A program made the position numbers and the translations under genes. This document shows, piece after piece, positions 28,656 through 38,700 of a stretch of DNA of 64,000 nt (its first letter is position 1; each line of letters begins with the position of its first letter). The DNA is taken from contig NZ_JANBVS010000020.1 in NCBI RefSeq assembly GCF_024586915.1, positions 84,775 to 148,774 of the forward strand, written 5' to 3'. The stretch comes from Bradyrhizobium sp. SRS-191 (GTDB lineage: Bacteria > Pseudomonadota > Alphaproteobacteria > Rhizobiales > Xanthobacteraceae). The notes beneath the pieces were generated by a model that saw only the letters and a list, made by a program, of their open reading frames with translations, made no database searches and was not told the DNA's origin.

Positions 28656-29555
28656 ATGACAACAAAGCGCGTGGTGTTCACTGGGGGAACCGGCAAGGTG
28701 GGACGGCATGTGCTGCCGCATCTGCAAGCCAAGGGGTATGAGCTGCTCAATGTCGATCTCAAGCCGTTCGATCATCCCGGCATCAATACGCTGGTCGCCG
28801 ATCTCGCCGACAGCGGCCAGGCGTTCAACGCGCTGACGACGCATTACGGCTTTGGCGGCTTCAATGCCGGCCGGCCGGCGCAGGCGCCGGATGCCGTGGT
28901 GCATTTCGCCGCGATCCCGCGGGTGCTGATCGAGCCCGACAACGAGACCTTCCGGATCAACACCATCTCGACCTACAATGTGATCGAGGCTGCGGCCAAG
29001 CTCGGCGTCCGCAAGATCATCATCGCCTCCAGCGAGACCACCTATGGCGTCTGCTTCGCCGAGGGCGACAAGGACTTCCATCGCTTCCCGCTCGAGGAGG
29101 ACTACGACATCGACCCGATGGATTCCTACGGGCTGTCGAAGGTCGTCAACGAGAAGACCGCGCGGGCGTTTGCGATGCGCTACGGCATCGACATCTATGC
29201 CTTGCGCATCGGCAACGTCATCGAGCCGCACGAATACGACATGTTCCCGCGCTTCCTCGCCGACCCGCCGTCGCGCAAGCGCAACGCGTGGTCGTATATC
29301 GATGCCCGCGACCTCGGCGAGATCGTGCATCTGGCGATCGAGAAGGACGGTCTCGGCTTCCAGGTGTTCAACGCCGTCAACGACACGGTGACGGCCAATA
29401 TCCCGACGCGCGAGCTGCTGCGGCGCTATTGCCCCAACGTGCCGGTCACCCGCGAGCTCGGCGAGCAGGAGGCGCCGCTGTCGAACCGCAAGACGCGCGA
29501 AGTGCTCGGGTTCAAGGAGGCGCACAACTGGCGGAAGTATGTGAAGGCGGGGTAG
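28656..29555 (+). CDS. NAD-dependent epimerase/dehydratase (extended SDR)
   Basis: About 299 residues. Nucleotide-binding motif VFTGGTGKVGRHV at the N-terminus, ASSETTYG for the catalytic Ser/Thr, and YGLSKVVNEK for the Tyr-Lys pair. Acts on a nucleotide sugar or sugar acid; similarity to uronate dehydrogenase-like enzymes is possible, but the substrate is not determinable. ATG choice lies between 28644 (GAGG directly abutting) and 28656; the shorter matches the usual SDR N-terminus. It converges with an ABC-importer operon across a palindromic repeat. Confidence 0.85.
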   Translation: MTTKRVVFTGGTGKVGRHVLPHLQAKGYELLNVDLKPFDHPGINTLVADLADSGQAFNALTTHYGFGGFNAGRPAQAPDAVVHFAAIPRVLIEPDNETFRINTISTYNVIEAAAKLGVRKIIIASSETTYGVCFAEGDKDFHRFPLEEDYDIDPMDSYGLSKVVNEKTARAFAMRYGIDIYALRIGNVIEPHEYDMFPRFLADPPSRKRNAWSYIDARDLGEIVHLAIEKDGLGFQVFNAVNDTVTANIPTRELLRRYCPNVPVTRELGEQEAPLSNRKTREVLGFKEAHNWRKYVKAG

Positions 29556-29559
29556 GCGA

Positions 29560-29676
29560 CGAGGAGGGCGGATTGGCGCAGCGTAGTCCGCCTTCCGCCG
29601 TCTGCGGCTATTGCTGTTCATGGGTCATTCGTGTGCGGAGCGGCGGATTACGCTGCGCTAATCCGCCCTACGGACC
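29560..29676. repeat. Paired palindromic interspersed repeat
   Basis: GGGCGGATTGGCGCAGCGTAGTCCGCC near 29567 and GGCGGATTACGCTGCGCTAATCCGCC near 29642 are each imperfect inverted repeats around GGCGGATT/AATCCGCC. They form the spacer between the convergent SDR gene and the ABC operon. The GGCGGATTACGC palindrome is a common Bradyrhizobium intergenic element and could act as a bidirectional terminator. Confidence 0.7.
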
Positions 29677-29677
29677 G

Positions 29678-30457
29678 TCACGCCATCTGCCGCCGGATCG
29701 CCAGCATCGCGAGCGACAGCACGATCGTGCCGAGGATGAACACGGCGGCCGCCGAGACGATCGCCGGGCTGATGTTCTCGCGGATGGTGGCGAACATCTG
29801 CCGGGCCAGGGTGCGCTGGTTGGGGCCGGCGACGAACAGGGTCAGCACGACCTCGTCGAGCGAGGTGGCGAACGCGAACAGCGCGCCGGAGATGATGCCC
29901 GGCAGCGCGATCGGCAGCGTCACCGCGAACAGCACCGTCGCCGGCGCAGCGCCGAGGCTGGCGGCGGCTTGCTCCAGCCTGATGTCCACGCCCTGCAAGG
30001 CCGAGGAGACGTTGACCAGCACGAATGGCACGGCGACCACCGTGTGGGCGATGATGACGCCGAGATAGGTGTTGGTGAGGCCGTAGCGCGCGAACATCAG
30101 CTGCATGCCGACGCCGAGCACCACGGCGGGCACTACCATCGGCAGCAGGAACACCGTGCGCAGCGTGGAGACCAGCAGCGTGGCTCGCCTGCCGCGCAGG
30201 CCGAGCGCGGCGAGCGTCCCGAGCAAAGTGGCGAGTACCGTGGTGCCGGAGCCGATCAGCAGGCTGTTGACGATCGATAGCCGCCAGGAGTCCGCGGTGA
30301 CGAGCTCCCTGAACCAGCGTGTTGAATAGCCTGGTATGGGATAGTTGAGGAAGACGCTGTCGGTTAGCGACAGCGGCAGCACGGCGACCAGCGGCCCTAG
30401 CAGGAAGATCACGACGAGCGCCGCGAAGACGGCCTTGAGGATCGGCAGCGGCCTCAT
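29678..30457 (-). CDS. ABC importer permease 2 (PotC type)
   Basis: A 259-residue inner-membrane permease with six predicted helices and the inner-membrane EAA loop QAAASLGAAPATVLFAVTLPI near residue 165. The N-terminus (LLGPLVAVLPLSLTDSVFLNYP) is typical of PotC-like subunits of spermidine/putrescine-type importers. Its ATG overlaps the stop of the preceding permease by ATGA, so it is the last gene of a four-gene operon. Confidence 0.92.
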   Translation of the reverse strand: MRPLPILKAVFAALVVIFLLGPLVAVLPLSLTDSVFLNYPIPGYSTRWFRELVTADSWRLSIVNSLLIGSGTTVLATLLGTLAALGLRGRRATLLVSTLRTVFLLPMVVPAVVLGVGMQLMFARYGLTNTYLGVIIAHTVVAVPFVLVNVSSALQGVDIRLEQAAASLGAAPATVLFAVTLPIALPGIISGALFAFATSLDEVVLTLFVAGPNQRTLARQMFATIRENISPAIVSAAAVFILGTIVLSLAMLAIRRQMA

Positions 30458-31626
30458 GCGCGCTGCTCCTCGACCGTCAGGCGCATGTAAATGGCGTAGA
30501 GCAGGATCGTCATCGCCAGCAACACCAGGCCGAGTGCGCCCGCCATGCCCCAGTTCGCCGCGCCGGTCGCGTAATAGGCGATGACGGACGAGATCATCTG
30601 GTCGTTGGCGCCGCCGATCAGCGCGGGCGTGATGTAATAGCCCAGCGCCGCCATGAACACGAGCAGCGCGCCGGAGACGACGCCGCGCATCGACAGCGGC
30701 AGCAGCACGTGGAAAAAGGCGCGCAACGGGTGGGCGCCGAGCGAGGCTGCGGCCGGCATCAGATTGCGCGGGATCGCGATCAGCACGCTGAAGATCGGCA
30801 GCACCATGAACGGCAGCAGCACATGGGTCATCGCGATGACCACGCCGAGCCGGTTGAACATCAGCGGGACCGGGCCCGCGGTGAGGCCAAGCCCTTTCAA
30901 GGTCGCGTTGATCAGGCCGTTGTCCTGGAGCACGACGTACCAGGCGGCGGTGCGCACCAGCAGCGAGGTCCATAGCGGCAGCAGCACGGCGCCGAGCAGC
31001 ACTTGCCGGCGCCAGCCCTCGACCGAGGCTGCGACCATCGCATAGGGCAGGCCGATCAGGATGCAGGCGAGCGTGACCAGCGCCGAGGTGACGAAGGTCC
31101 GGATCATGATCAGCCGGTTGGCCGAGGCGCCCTCGGGCATCGCTGCGATACCGCCGGATGCATTGCGCTCGAGATCGACGGCGGCAAGCAGGTTCTTGTC
31201 GGTCCAGGGCGAGGCGACGGCTTCGGCGATGGTCACCCAATAGGAGGTTTCGCCCCAGCGCGCGTCGACACTCGCGAGATCAGTCGCGCCGTTGCCGTCG
31301 AGCGCGCGGCGGGTCTTGCCGAGCAGGCTGCGGAAGCCGGATTGCGCGCTGTTGAGGCGGCGGACGAGGTCGCCGAACTGCTCGTCGTTCTTCAGCGCGC
31401 GAATGTCGTCAGCGAAGGCGGCTTGGGCAGACGCAGGCGGCGCGCCGGTGCGGTCCCAGCCGGACAGCGCGCGTGCCGTGCGCGGCAGCGCCTCGGTCGC
31501 GACCGGATCAGATACCGCCGACTTCATCATCGTCACCAGCGGCACGACGAAGAACGACAGCATGAACGCCAGCAGCGGTGCGAGCAGCAGGGCTGCCTTC
31601 AGGCGGAGGCTGAGGTCTGGTCGCAT
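30454..31626 (-). CDS. ABC importer permease 1 (PotB type)
   Basis: A 390-residue permease. After the first helix (LLLAPLLAFMLSFFVVPLVTMM) comes an unusually long extracytoplasmic insert of about 130 residues (to about residue 160) before the second helix, longer than typical PotB. The remaining helices and EAA loop (AAASLGAHPLRAFFHVLLPL) are standard. It overlaps the ATPase gene by 28 bases and the next permease by four. Confidence 0.92.
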   Translation of the reverse strand: MRPDLSLRLKAALLLAPLLAFMLSFFVVPLVTMMKSAVSDPVATEALPRTARALSGWDRTGAPPASAQAAFADDIRALKNDEQFGDLVRRLNSAQSGFRSLLGKTRRALDGNGATDLASVDARWGETSYWVTIAEAVASPWTDKNLLAAVDLERNASGGIAAMPEGASANRLIMIRTFVTSALVTLACILIGLPYAMVAASVEGWRRQVLLGAVLLPLWTSLLVRTAAWYVVLQDNGLINATLKGLGLTAGPVPLMFNRLGVVIAMTHVLLPFMVLPIFSVLIAIPRNLMPAAASLGAHPLRAFFHVLLPLSMRGVVSGALLVFMAALGYYITPALIGGANDQMISSVIAYYATGAANWGMAGALGLVLLAMTILLYAIYMRLTVEEQRA

Positions 31627-32699
31627 GATCCCACCACCCAGACATCCGATGCCGCAAAGGACAGCGCGACCTCGCGCCCGACCTCCGCCGCCTCGCTCAT
31701 GCGGTCACCCTTGATGATCAGCCGCTGCTCGCCGACGGAGGCGACGAGGCGCATGTGATCGCCGAAATAGACGGCGTCCAGGACCCGCGCTGTCAGGCGG
31801 TTGGCCGTCGCCGCGGCATGATCGTTGATCCGGATCGCCTCGGGGCGGATCGACACGCGCACCTTGCCACCGTCGACGCGGCCCGTGCCGGCATGCGCCG
31901 ACAGCGAGAGCCCGGACTCCGTGGTCAGATGCACCGCCTCGCCAACCTGGGAGTCGACCTTGCACGACAGCAGGTTCGTCTCGCCGATGAACTCGGCGAC
32001 GAACGGGGTGCGCGGCAGCTCGTAGATCTCGCGCGGCGGGCCGATCTGCTCGATCCTGCCGTGGTTGAACACGGCGATGCGGTCGGACATCGTCAACGCC
32101 TCGTCCTGGTCGTGCGTCACGAACACGATGGTGAGGCCGAGCCGGCGGTGCAGGTCGCGGATGTCGAGCTGCATCTGCTCGCGCAGCTTCTTGTCGAGCG
32201 CGCCGAGGGGCTCGTCCATCAGCACCACCTGCGGCTCGAACACCAGCGCACGCGCCAGCGCGACGCGCTGCTGCTGGCCGCCGGAGAGCTGCGCCGGCTT
32301 GCGATCGGCCATGGCGGAGAGCTTGACCATGTCGAGCACGCGCGCGACGCGCGTCGCAATCTCCGCCTTGGGCGCGTTGCGCATCTTCAAGGGGAAGGCG
32401 ATGTTGTCGCGCACGCTCATATGCGGAAACAGCGCGTAGTTCTGGAACACCACGCCCATGTTGCGCTTGTGCGGCGGCAGCCCGTCGACCCTGACGCCGT
32501 CGACCGTGATCGTGCCGCTCGTCGCCTGCTCGAAGCCGGCGAGCATCATCAACAGCGTGGTCTTGCCGGAGCCGGAAGGGCCGAGCAGGGCGATGAACTC
32601 GCCGCGCGCAATGTCGAGATCGAGATGGTCGACGACGGTCAGCGGGCCGAAGCGCTTGACCACCTGCCGGAACGAGATGAAGGGGGTGTCCATGACCAA
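31599..32699 (-). CDS. ABC importer ATP-binding protein (PotA type)
   Basis: A 366-residue nucleotide-binding subunit. Walker A GPSGSGKTT near residue 40, Q-loop VVFQNYALFP, signature LSGGQQQR, Walker B VVLMDEPLGALD and H-loop FVTHDQDEA. The C-terminal TOBE domain (KVRVSIRPEAIRI) is characteristic of PotA/polyamine-type importers. Start at 32699 (MVMD) or 32693 (MDTP). It is second in the operon after the binding protein. Confidence 0.93.
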   Translation of the reverse strand: MVMDTPFISFRQVVKRFGPLTVVDHLDLDIARGEFIALLGPSGSGKTTLLMMLAGFEQATSGTITVDGVRVDGLPPHKRNMGVVFQNYALFPHMSVRDNIAFPLKMRNAPKAEIATRVARVLDMVKLSAMADRKPAQLSGGQQQRVALARALVFEPQVVLMDEPLGALDKKLREQMQLDIRDLHRRLGLTIVFVTHDQDEALTMSDRIAVFNHGRIEQIGPPREIYELPRTPFVAEFIGETNLLSCKVDSQVGEAVHLTTESGLSLSAHAGTGRVDGGKVRVSIRPEAIRINDHAAATANRLTARVLDAVYFGDHMRLVASVGEQRLIIKGDRMSEAAEVGREVALSFAASDVWVVGSCDQTSASA

Positions 32700-32785
32700 G
32701 GCTTTCGGCGCAGATCACGCCGGTACGCTTGCACGTGAGGCGGACGCGCGATGCGAGGATCGCGCGTTCAAGGCATTCGACGGCT

Positions 32786-33823
32786 TCAGCGCGCCAGCCA
32801 GGCGTTGAAGCGCTTCGACAGCTCTTCCGAATTGTCGGTCCAGAAGCCGACGTCGAGCGCGATCGCCTGCTTCAGATTGTCGGGCGTGGTCGGCAACTCC
32901 GCGGCGTACTTCTCCGGCACCAGCTTGGCGGCGGCGATGTTCGGCAGGCCGTAGGCGATGTATTCCGGCAGCTTGGCCTGGTTCTCGGCCTGGCTTGCGA
33001 ACGCAATGAAGTTCATCGCGGCGTCCTTGTTCGGCGAGCCCTTCAGCACCACCCAGCTGTCGACCGCATAGATGCTGCCGGGAAAGACGAAGCCGAAATG
33101 CTTGCCTTCGGTACGGTTGATGGCCGTGATACGGCCGTTATAGACTGAGGTCATCGCGACCTGGCCTGATGACAGCAGCTGCAGCGGCTGCGCGCCGGCC
33201 TCCCACCAGACGATGTCGGATTTGAGCGCATCGAGCTTCTTGAAGGCGCGCTCGACGCCCTCCTTGGTCTTCAGCACCTTGTAGACGTCGGCCGCCGGCA
33301 CGCCATCGGCCATCAGCGCGAATTCGAGCGTGTATTTGGCGCCCTTGCGGAGGCCGCGCTTGCCGGGGAACTTCGTCGTGTCCCAGAAATCCGCCCAGGT
33401 CTTCGGCCCGTCCTTGATCTTGTCGCCGTCGAACGCCATGCCCGTGGACCAGACGATGGCGCCGACGCCGCAATCGCTGACGCCGGCCGGGATGAAGCCG
33501 TCCTTGCCGCCGAGCTTGCTCCAGTCGATCTTCTCATAGATGCCGTCGCTGCAGCCGAGCTCGAGCTCCTCCGCCTCGACCTGCACCGCATCCCAGTTCG
33601 GCACGCCGGCCTTGACCTTGGCCTGCAGCACGCCGTAGCCGCCGTCCCAGCTCTCGTCGAGCACGGTGGCGCCGAGCTTGGCGGCGAACGGCTGGAAATA
33701 GATCTTGCGCTGCGCGTCCTGATAGTTGCCGCCCCAGGACACGACGGTGAGATCGCGCGCCTGGGCTGAGACGAGCAGGCCCACCATCGCGGCTGCGGCC
33801 ACCAGCACCGTCTTCGACGCCAT
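32786..33823 (-). CDS. ABC importer periplasmic substrate-binding protein
   Basis: First gene of the importer operon. From the ATG at 33823 it gives 345 residues with a standard signal peptide (residues 1-22, ending VSAQA). The frame is open to an ATG at 33901, but that adds an atypical Thr-rich leader, so the shorter start is preferred; neither has a strong ribosome site. The mature protein has the PotD/PotF-like opening LTVVSWGGNYQDAQRKIYF and YIAYGLPNIAAAKLVPEKYAAELPTTPDN near the end. Ligand possibly a polyamine or small organic molecule. Confidence 0.88.
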   Translation of the reverse strand: MASKTVLVAAAAMVGLLVSAQARDLTVVSWGGNYQDAQRKIYFQPFAAKLGATVLDESWDGGYGVLQAKVKAGVPNWDAVQVEAEELELGCSDGIYEKIDWSKLGGKDGFIPAGVSDCGVGAIVWSTGMAFDGDKIKDGPKTWADFWDTTKFPGKRGLRKGAKYTLEFALMADGVPAADVYKVLKTKEGVERAFKKLDALKSDIVWWEAGAQPLQLLSSGQVAMTSVYNGRITAINRTEGKHFGFVFPGSIYAVDSWVVLKGSPNKDAAMNFIAFASQAENQAKLPEYIAYGLPNIAAAKLVPEKYAAELPTTPDNLKQAIALDVGFWTDNSEELSKRFNAWLAR

Positions 33824-34107
33824 CGCAGCTGCACGTCTGGCAGTCCGATCCGTCGTGCTCGACACCGTGGCCGTCGTGGAGGTGGTCCGCAGAAAAAGCA
33901 TGCTCGATCATCCGTCGCGCCTGAAAGGTTCAAAAAAGCTATCGGCTGGACCAAGCCGTGGCAAGCGCGAGTTTTGATCGTCACGTGATGCTATTTTGGC
34001 GCTAATGCACTGCATCAGTGGCGTTGCGGCGAAGCGTACACCCCTCACCTTGCCCTGTTTGAGCAGGGACAGGTTGGCCTCGGTCTGGGATCGGCGTGTC
34101 CCGTCCT

Positions 34108-34683
34108 TCAGACGAATTGTTTGTTCTCGTCGTCGATCTCCAGCGCTTCCGTCATCACCCAGGCGATGACTGCAACCGTTCCGGCGAAAATCAGCGCCAT
34201 CAGCGTATCCGATCCCAAGCTCAGCGCGAGGGTCTTCGCTCCCGGCTGATTGTGGAAACTCAGGACGACGGACAGCGCTGCGCCGGCGAGCGGTTTCAAG
34301 AGGGCTGATGCCGCGACAGCGATCGCGAAGGCCTTGAGCTGTTGGATCGACTCTCCCGAGAAGATGCGGCCGGCGGCGAAGGCCTGGAAGCAGCGACGTC
34401 CGCTCAGGAGGCCCCAGATCAGCGTTCCCAGCGGGACCATGGCGATGCTGAACGCCAATGCCCGGGTGAAAAGGCCGATCTCGGTCAGGGGAGCGTTCGG
34501 AATTCCAGCCTGGCTGAACAGCGCGTGCGTGGGCGTCAAGGTCCAATACAGCACCATGGCCGCGGCGAGCAGTCCGGATGTGACGAGACAGCCCGCCGCC
34601 ATCAGCTGGCTGAGCCGGCGAATGCGATCACTGCGTCTGTGGCGCGCGGCCGTCGTGCCGAACGTCTCTGCTACGTGCGTCAT
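34108..34683 (-). CDS. DUF2975-family membrane protein
   Basis: A 191-residue protein with four predicted membrane helices (about 27-48, 72-92, 118-140, 160-182) in the layout of DUF2975 proteins. The family motif region GRRCFQAFAAGRIFSGESIQQLKAFAI is present at about 95-121. Such genes are often followed by a small XRE-type regulator (YozG-like); none is found here. It faces a divergent exported-protein gene across a short AT-rich region with a palindrome. Confidence 0.75.
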   Translation of the reverse strand: MTHVAETFGTTAARHRRSDRIRRLSQLMAAGCLVTSGLLAAAMVLYWTLTPTHALFSQAGIPNAPLTEIGLFTRALAFSIAMVPLGTLIWGLLSGRRCFQAFAAGRIFSGESIQQLKAFAIAVAASALLKPLAGAALSVVLSFHNQPGAKTLALSLGSDTLMALIFAGTVAVIAWVMTEALEIDDENKQFV

Positions 34684-34735
34684 GGTCGAAGGGTCTCACT
34701 GTTGTCGGTCGCGCGACGATCTCCGCGACAGGAGT

Positions 34736-34771
34736 AGACTATGATCAAAAATTATCGTTTGACAATAATTT
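34736..34771. promoter_or_regulatory. AT-rich divergent promoter region with inverted repeat
   Basis: AAATTAT - CGTTTGACA - ATAATTT, a 7-bp inverted repeat (34749-34771), sits in an AT-rich patch that stands out from the GC-rich surroundings. On the - strand TTGTCA and TAGTCT are about 18 bases apart, a plausible promoter for the DUF2975 gene that overlaps the repeat. Confidence 0.4.
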
Positions 34772-34813
34772 ATTTTCGTAAGACAGATCGGCCGTCATCA
34801 CAGGAGCCACTTC

Positions 34814-35194
34814 ATGCCTCGTTGTCTGGCCAAACTCGCCATCACGCTTGTCGCCTTCGTGTCCGCTGTTGCGACGACGTCCCCCTCCACCGCCGCGCCA
34901 TCAACCTCCCGCGGCCTGATATCGGTCGCCCAGGTGGTTCAGATGCTGGAGAAGGCGCCGACGGACCGCACGGCCCAGCAGGTTCTCACCGCCTATCTTG
35001 CCGGCGTCGGCGAGGCCGCCGGCGCAGTCGCCAGCATGGGGCGCGCCACCTGCCGGACGTCGTTGAACTTGAGCACCGCTGATGTCGGCCAGGCGCTGAG
35101 CTCCGCTGCCGCAGGGCAGGCCGCGGCGGAAACGCCGGCAACGCCTTTGATCGTCAGGGACATGCTCGATCGGGCAGGCTGCAAGCGCCCATGA
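34814..35194 (+). CDS. Small exported protein, Rap1a/Tai-like in outline
   Basis: A 126-residue protein with signal peptide (residues 1-28, ending TSPSTAA). The mature sequence has AQQVLTAYLAGVGEAAGAV followed by a cysteine (RATCRTSLNLSTADVGQAL) and a C-terminal cysteine (RAGCKRP). The 'YLAGV..A......C....' spacing recalls Rap1a/Tai-type immunity domains, but this is a weak pattern match only. Ribosome site CAGGAG upstream. Confidence 0.6.
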   Translation: MPRCLAKLAITLVAFVSAVATTSPSTAAPSTSRGLISVAQVVQMLEKAPTDRTAQQVLTAYLAGVGEAAGAVASMGRATCRTSLNLSTADVGQALSSAAAGQAAAETPATPLIVRDMLDRAGCKRP

Positions 35195-35256
35195 GCCGCC
35201 CGGGTGCAGCAACCACTATGGCCGGCCAATGACAGCGCGGCACGGCGGCGCGCCGA

Positions 35257-35475
35257 CTACAGGCCGGCGCCGCAGCCATCGCGCTCCGGGCAGATCTGCG
35301 AGAGCGACGGATCACACGCCGAATTGTCGACGACGAGGCCGACTGCCGGACGTGAGCCGGCGGCAGTGTTGCCAGGGCCGGCGAGACCGCGAAATGCACG
35401 ATGCGCGCCGATGCGCTGAAAACCCTCGGCCGTCCTCATCAGCCTGGCTGCGACCATTTGATTCAAAAAATCCAT
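35257..35475 (-). CDS. Small orphan protein (72 aa)
   Basis: Starts MDFLNQMVAARLMRTAEGFQRIG, with two cysteines near the end (NSACDPS and SQICPERDGCG, three in total). AGGAG lies seven bases before the ATG at 35475, a near-ideal ribosome site that argues for a real gene. No signal peptide or family recognised. Confidence 0.5.
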   Translation of the reverse strand: MDFLNQMVAARLMRTAEGFQRIGAHRAFRGLAGPGNTAAGSRPAVGLVVDNSACDPSLSQICPERDGCGAGL

Positions 35476-35727
35476 GTTGCAACTCCTAATGTCAAATGAC
35501 CCGGCGGCCTGGTGCGGGACAGGCCGCCGGGTCGGCGCAACGTGCTGGAGTTGGCGTCCTCCATCGCGCTACGCTGGTCTGTGATCCAGTTCACATCTCA
35601 CGAAAATTGATCGTGCCCCGGATCATCGGTGGAAGCGTGATGAGGACGCCAATCGTCACTTGCCTGTACGGTACAAGAGACGATCGCGTTTCTCCGTGTC
35701 CGACATCACGCCTGTTCACATCGGCGT

Positions 35728-38700
35728 TTACTCCGCAGGTTGGGCCGCCACCGTGCCGTGGCCGCCATGCTGGGTGAGCGGCTTCATCCCGGTCAGCGTC
35801 CGCAGCAGCACGTAGAACACGGGCGTCAGGAACAGGCCGAACACGGTGACCCCGATCATGCCGGAGAACACCGCGACACCCATCGCCCGCCGCATCTCCG
35901 AGCCTGCGCCGGTCGACAGCACCAGCGGCAGCACGCCCATGATGAACGCCATCGACGTCATCAGGATCGGCCGCAGCCGCAGGCGGCTGGCCTCGATCGC
36001 CGCGCGGAGCGGCGTGCGTCCGGCGAACTCGAGCTCGCGCGCGAATTCGACGATCAGGATCGCGTTCTTGGCGGAGAGGCCGACGAGCACGATCAGGCCG
36101 ATCTGGGTGAAGATGTTGTTGTCGCCCTTCGAGATGTAGACGCCGGCCATCGCCGCCAGCAGCGCCATCGGCACGATCATCAGGATCGCCAGCGGCAGGG
36201 TCAGGCTCTCGTAGAGCGCGGCCAGCACCAGGAACACCAGGAGGATCGCGAGCGGGAAGACCCACAGTCCGGAGTTGCCGGCGATGAACTCCTGGTAGGT
36301 CAGGTCGGTCCATTCGAAGGCGAAGCCGGGCGGCAGCACTTCCGCGGCGATCTTCTCGGCCGCCGCCTGCGCCTGGCCCGAGGAGAAGCCGGGCGCCGCT
36401 GCGGCGTTGATGTCCGACGACAGGAAGCCGTTGTAGCGGATGGCGCGCTCGGGGCCGGCGCTCTGGCGGATGTTGAGCAGCGCCGACAGCGGCACCATCT
36501 CGCCGGACGATGAGCGGACCTTGAGCTGGCGGATGTCGTCGGCGCGGGCACGGAACGGCGCGTCGGCCTGCACGCGCACCGAATAGGTGCGGCCGAACTT
36601 GTTGAAGTCGTTCACGTAGTAGGAGCCGAGGTAGATCTGCAGCGTGTTGAACACCTCCGTAACGGGCACCCCGAGCTGCAGCGCCTTGGTGCGGTCGATG
36701 TCGGCGAACAGCTGCGGCACGTTGACCTGGAAGCTGGAGAACGCGCCGGCAATCTCCGGCGACTTCTGCAAGGCGCCCATGAAAGCGGTGGTGACGTCGT
36801 TGAGTGCGTCGTAGCCGCGGCCGGCGCGATCCTCGATCTGCAGCTTGAAGCCGCCGATCGTGCCCAAGCCGTTGACCGGCGGCGGCGGGAACATCGCGAT
36901 GAAGGCGTCCTGGATGCCGGCATATTTCTTGTTGAGCTGCATGGCGATCGCGCCACCCGACAGCGACGGATCCTTGCGCTCGTCGAACGGCTTCAGCCCG
37001 GAGAACACGATGCCGGCGTTGGAGGAATTGGTGAAGCCGGAGATCGACAGGCCGGGAAAGGCGATCGAGCTCTCGACGCCGGGCTGCGTCAGCGCGATGT
37101 CGCTCATCTTTCGGATCACCTCCTCGGAACGGTCGAGCGTGGCGCCGTCGGGCAGGCGGGCGAAGCCGACCAGATATTGCTTGTCCTGGCCCGGCACGAA
37201 GCCGCCCGGCACCTGCTTGAACAGGAAGGCGGTGGCACCGACCAGCAGCACGTAGAGGATCATGACGGCGGCCTTGCCGCCGATCACCCTGGAAACGCTG
37301 CCGCTGTAATTGTCGGAAGCGCGGACGAAGGCGCGGTTGAAGCCGCGGAAGAACCAGCCGAGCGAACGGTCGAGGACGCGGGTGAGGCGGTCCTTCGGGT
37401 CGTGGTGGCCCTTGAGCAGCAGCGCCGACAGCGCCGGCGACAGGGTCAGCGAGTTCACGGCGGAGATCACGGTGGAGATCGCAATCGTCAGCGCGAACTG
37501 CTTGTAGAACTGACCCGTCAGGCCGGAGATGAAGGCGAGCGGCACGAACACGGCGACCAGCACCAGCGCGATCGCGATGATCGGGCCGGACACCTCGCGC
37601 ATCGCCTGATAGGTGGCGTCGCGCGGCGACAATCCGCTCTCGATGTTGCGCTCGACGTTCTCGACCACCACGATGGCGTCGTCGACGACGATGCCGATCG
37701 CGAGCACCAGGCCGAACAGGCTGAGCGCGTTGATCGAGAAGCCGAACAGATGCATCACCGCGAAGGTGCCGACGATGGAGACAGGGACGGCAAGCAGCGG
37801 GATGATCGAGGCGCGCCAGGTCTGCAGGAACAGGATGACCACGATGACGACCAGCACGATGGCCTCGAACAGCGTGTGCACCACGGCCTCGATCGAGGAG
37901 CGCACGAACTGGGTCGGGTCGTAGACGATGTGATACTCGACGCCTTCCGGCATCGTCTTGGCGATCTCGGCCATGGTGGCGCGGACGTTGTCGGAGATCT
38001 GCAGCGCGTTGGAGCCGGGCGCCTGGAAGATCGGGATCGCCACCGCCTGCTTGTTGTCGAGCAGCGAGCGCAGGCCGTATTCGGAGGCGCCGAGCTCGAT
38101 GCGCGCGACGTCGCGCAGCCGCGTGACCTCGCCATGCGCGCCCGTCTTGACGACGATATCGGCGAACTGATCTTCGTTGGAAAGACGGCCCTCGGCATTG
38201 ACCGAGAGCTGGAGGTCCAGCCCCTTGACGCTCGGCGACGCGCCGACCACGCCGGCGGCGGCTTCGACGTTCTGCGCCTGAATCGCCTTGACGACGTCGG
38301 ACGCCGACAGGCCATGCTCGGCCGCCTTCTGCGGATCGACCCAGACCCGCATCGAATAGTCGCCGGCGCCGAACAGCTGCACGTCGCCGACGCCGTCGAT
38401 GCGCGCGAGCCGGTCCTTGACGTTGAGCACCGCGTAGTTGCGCAAATAGGTCGTGTCGTAGCGGCCGTTCGGCGAGATCAGATGCACGACCATGGTGAGG
38501 TCGGGCGAGCTCTTCTTGGTGATGACGCCGAGCTGGCGCACCACGTTGGGCAGCCGCGGCTCGGCCTGCTGCACGCGGTTCTGCACCAGCTGCGTCGCCT
38601 TGTCCGGATCGGTGCCGAGCTTGAAGGTGACCGTCAGCGTCATCGCGCCGTCGGTGGTCGCCTGGCTGCTCATGTAGAGCATGTTCTCGACGCCGTTGAT

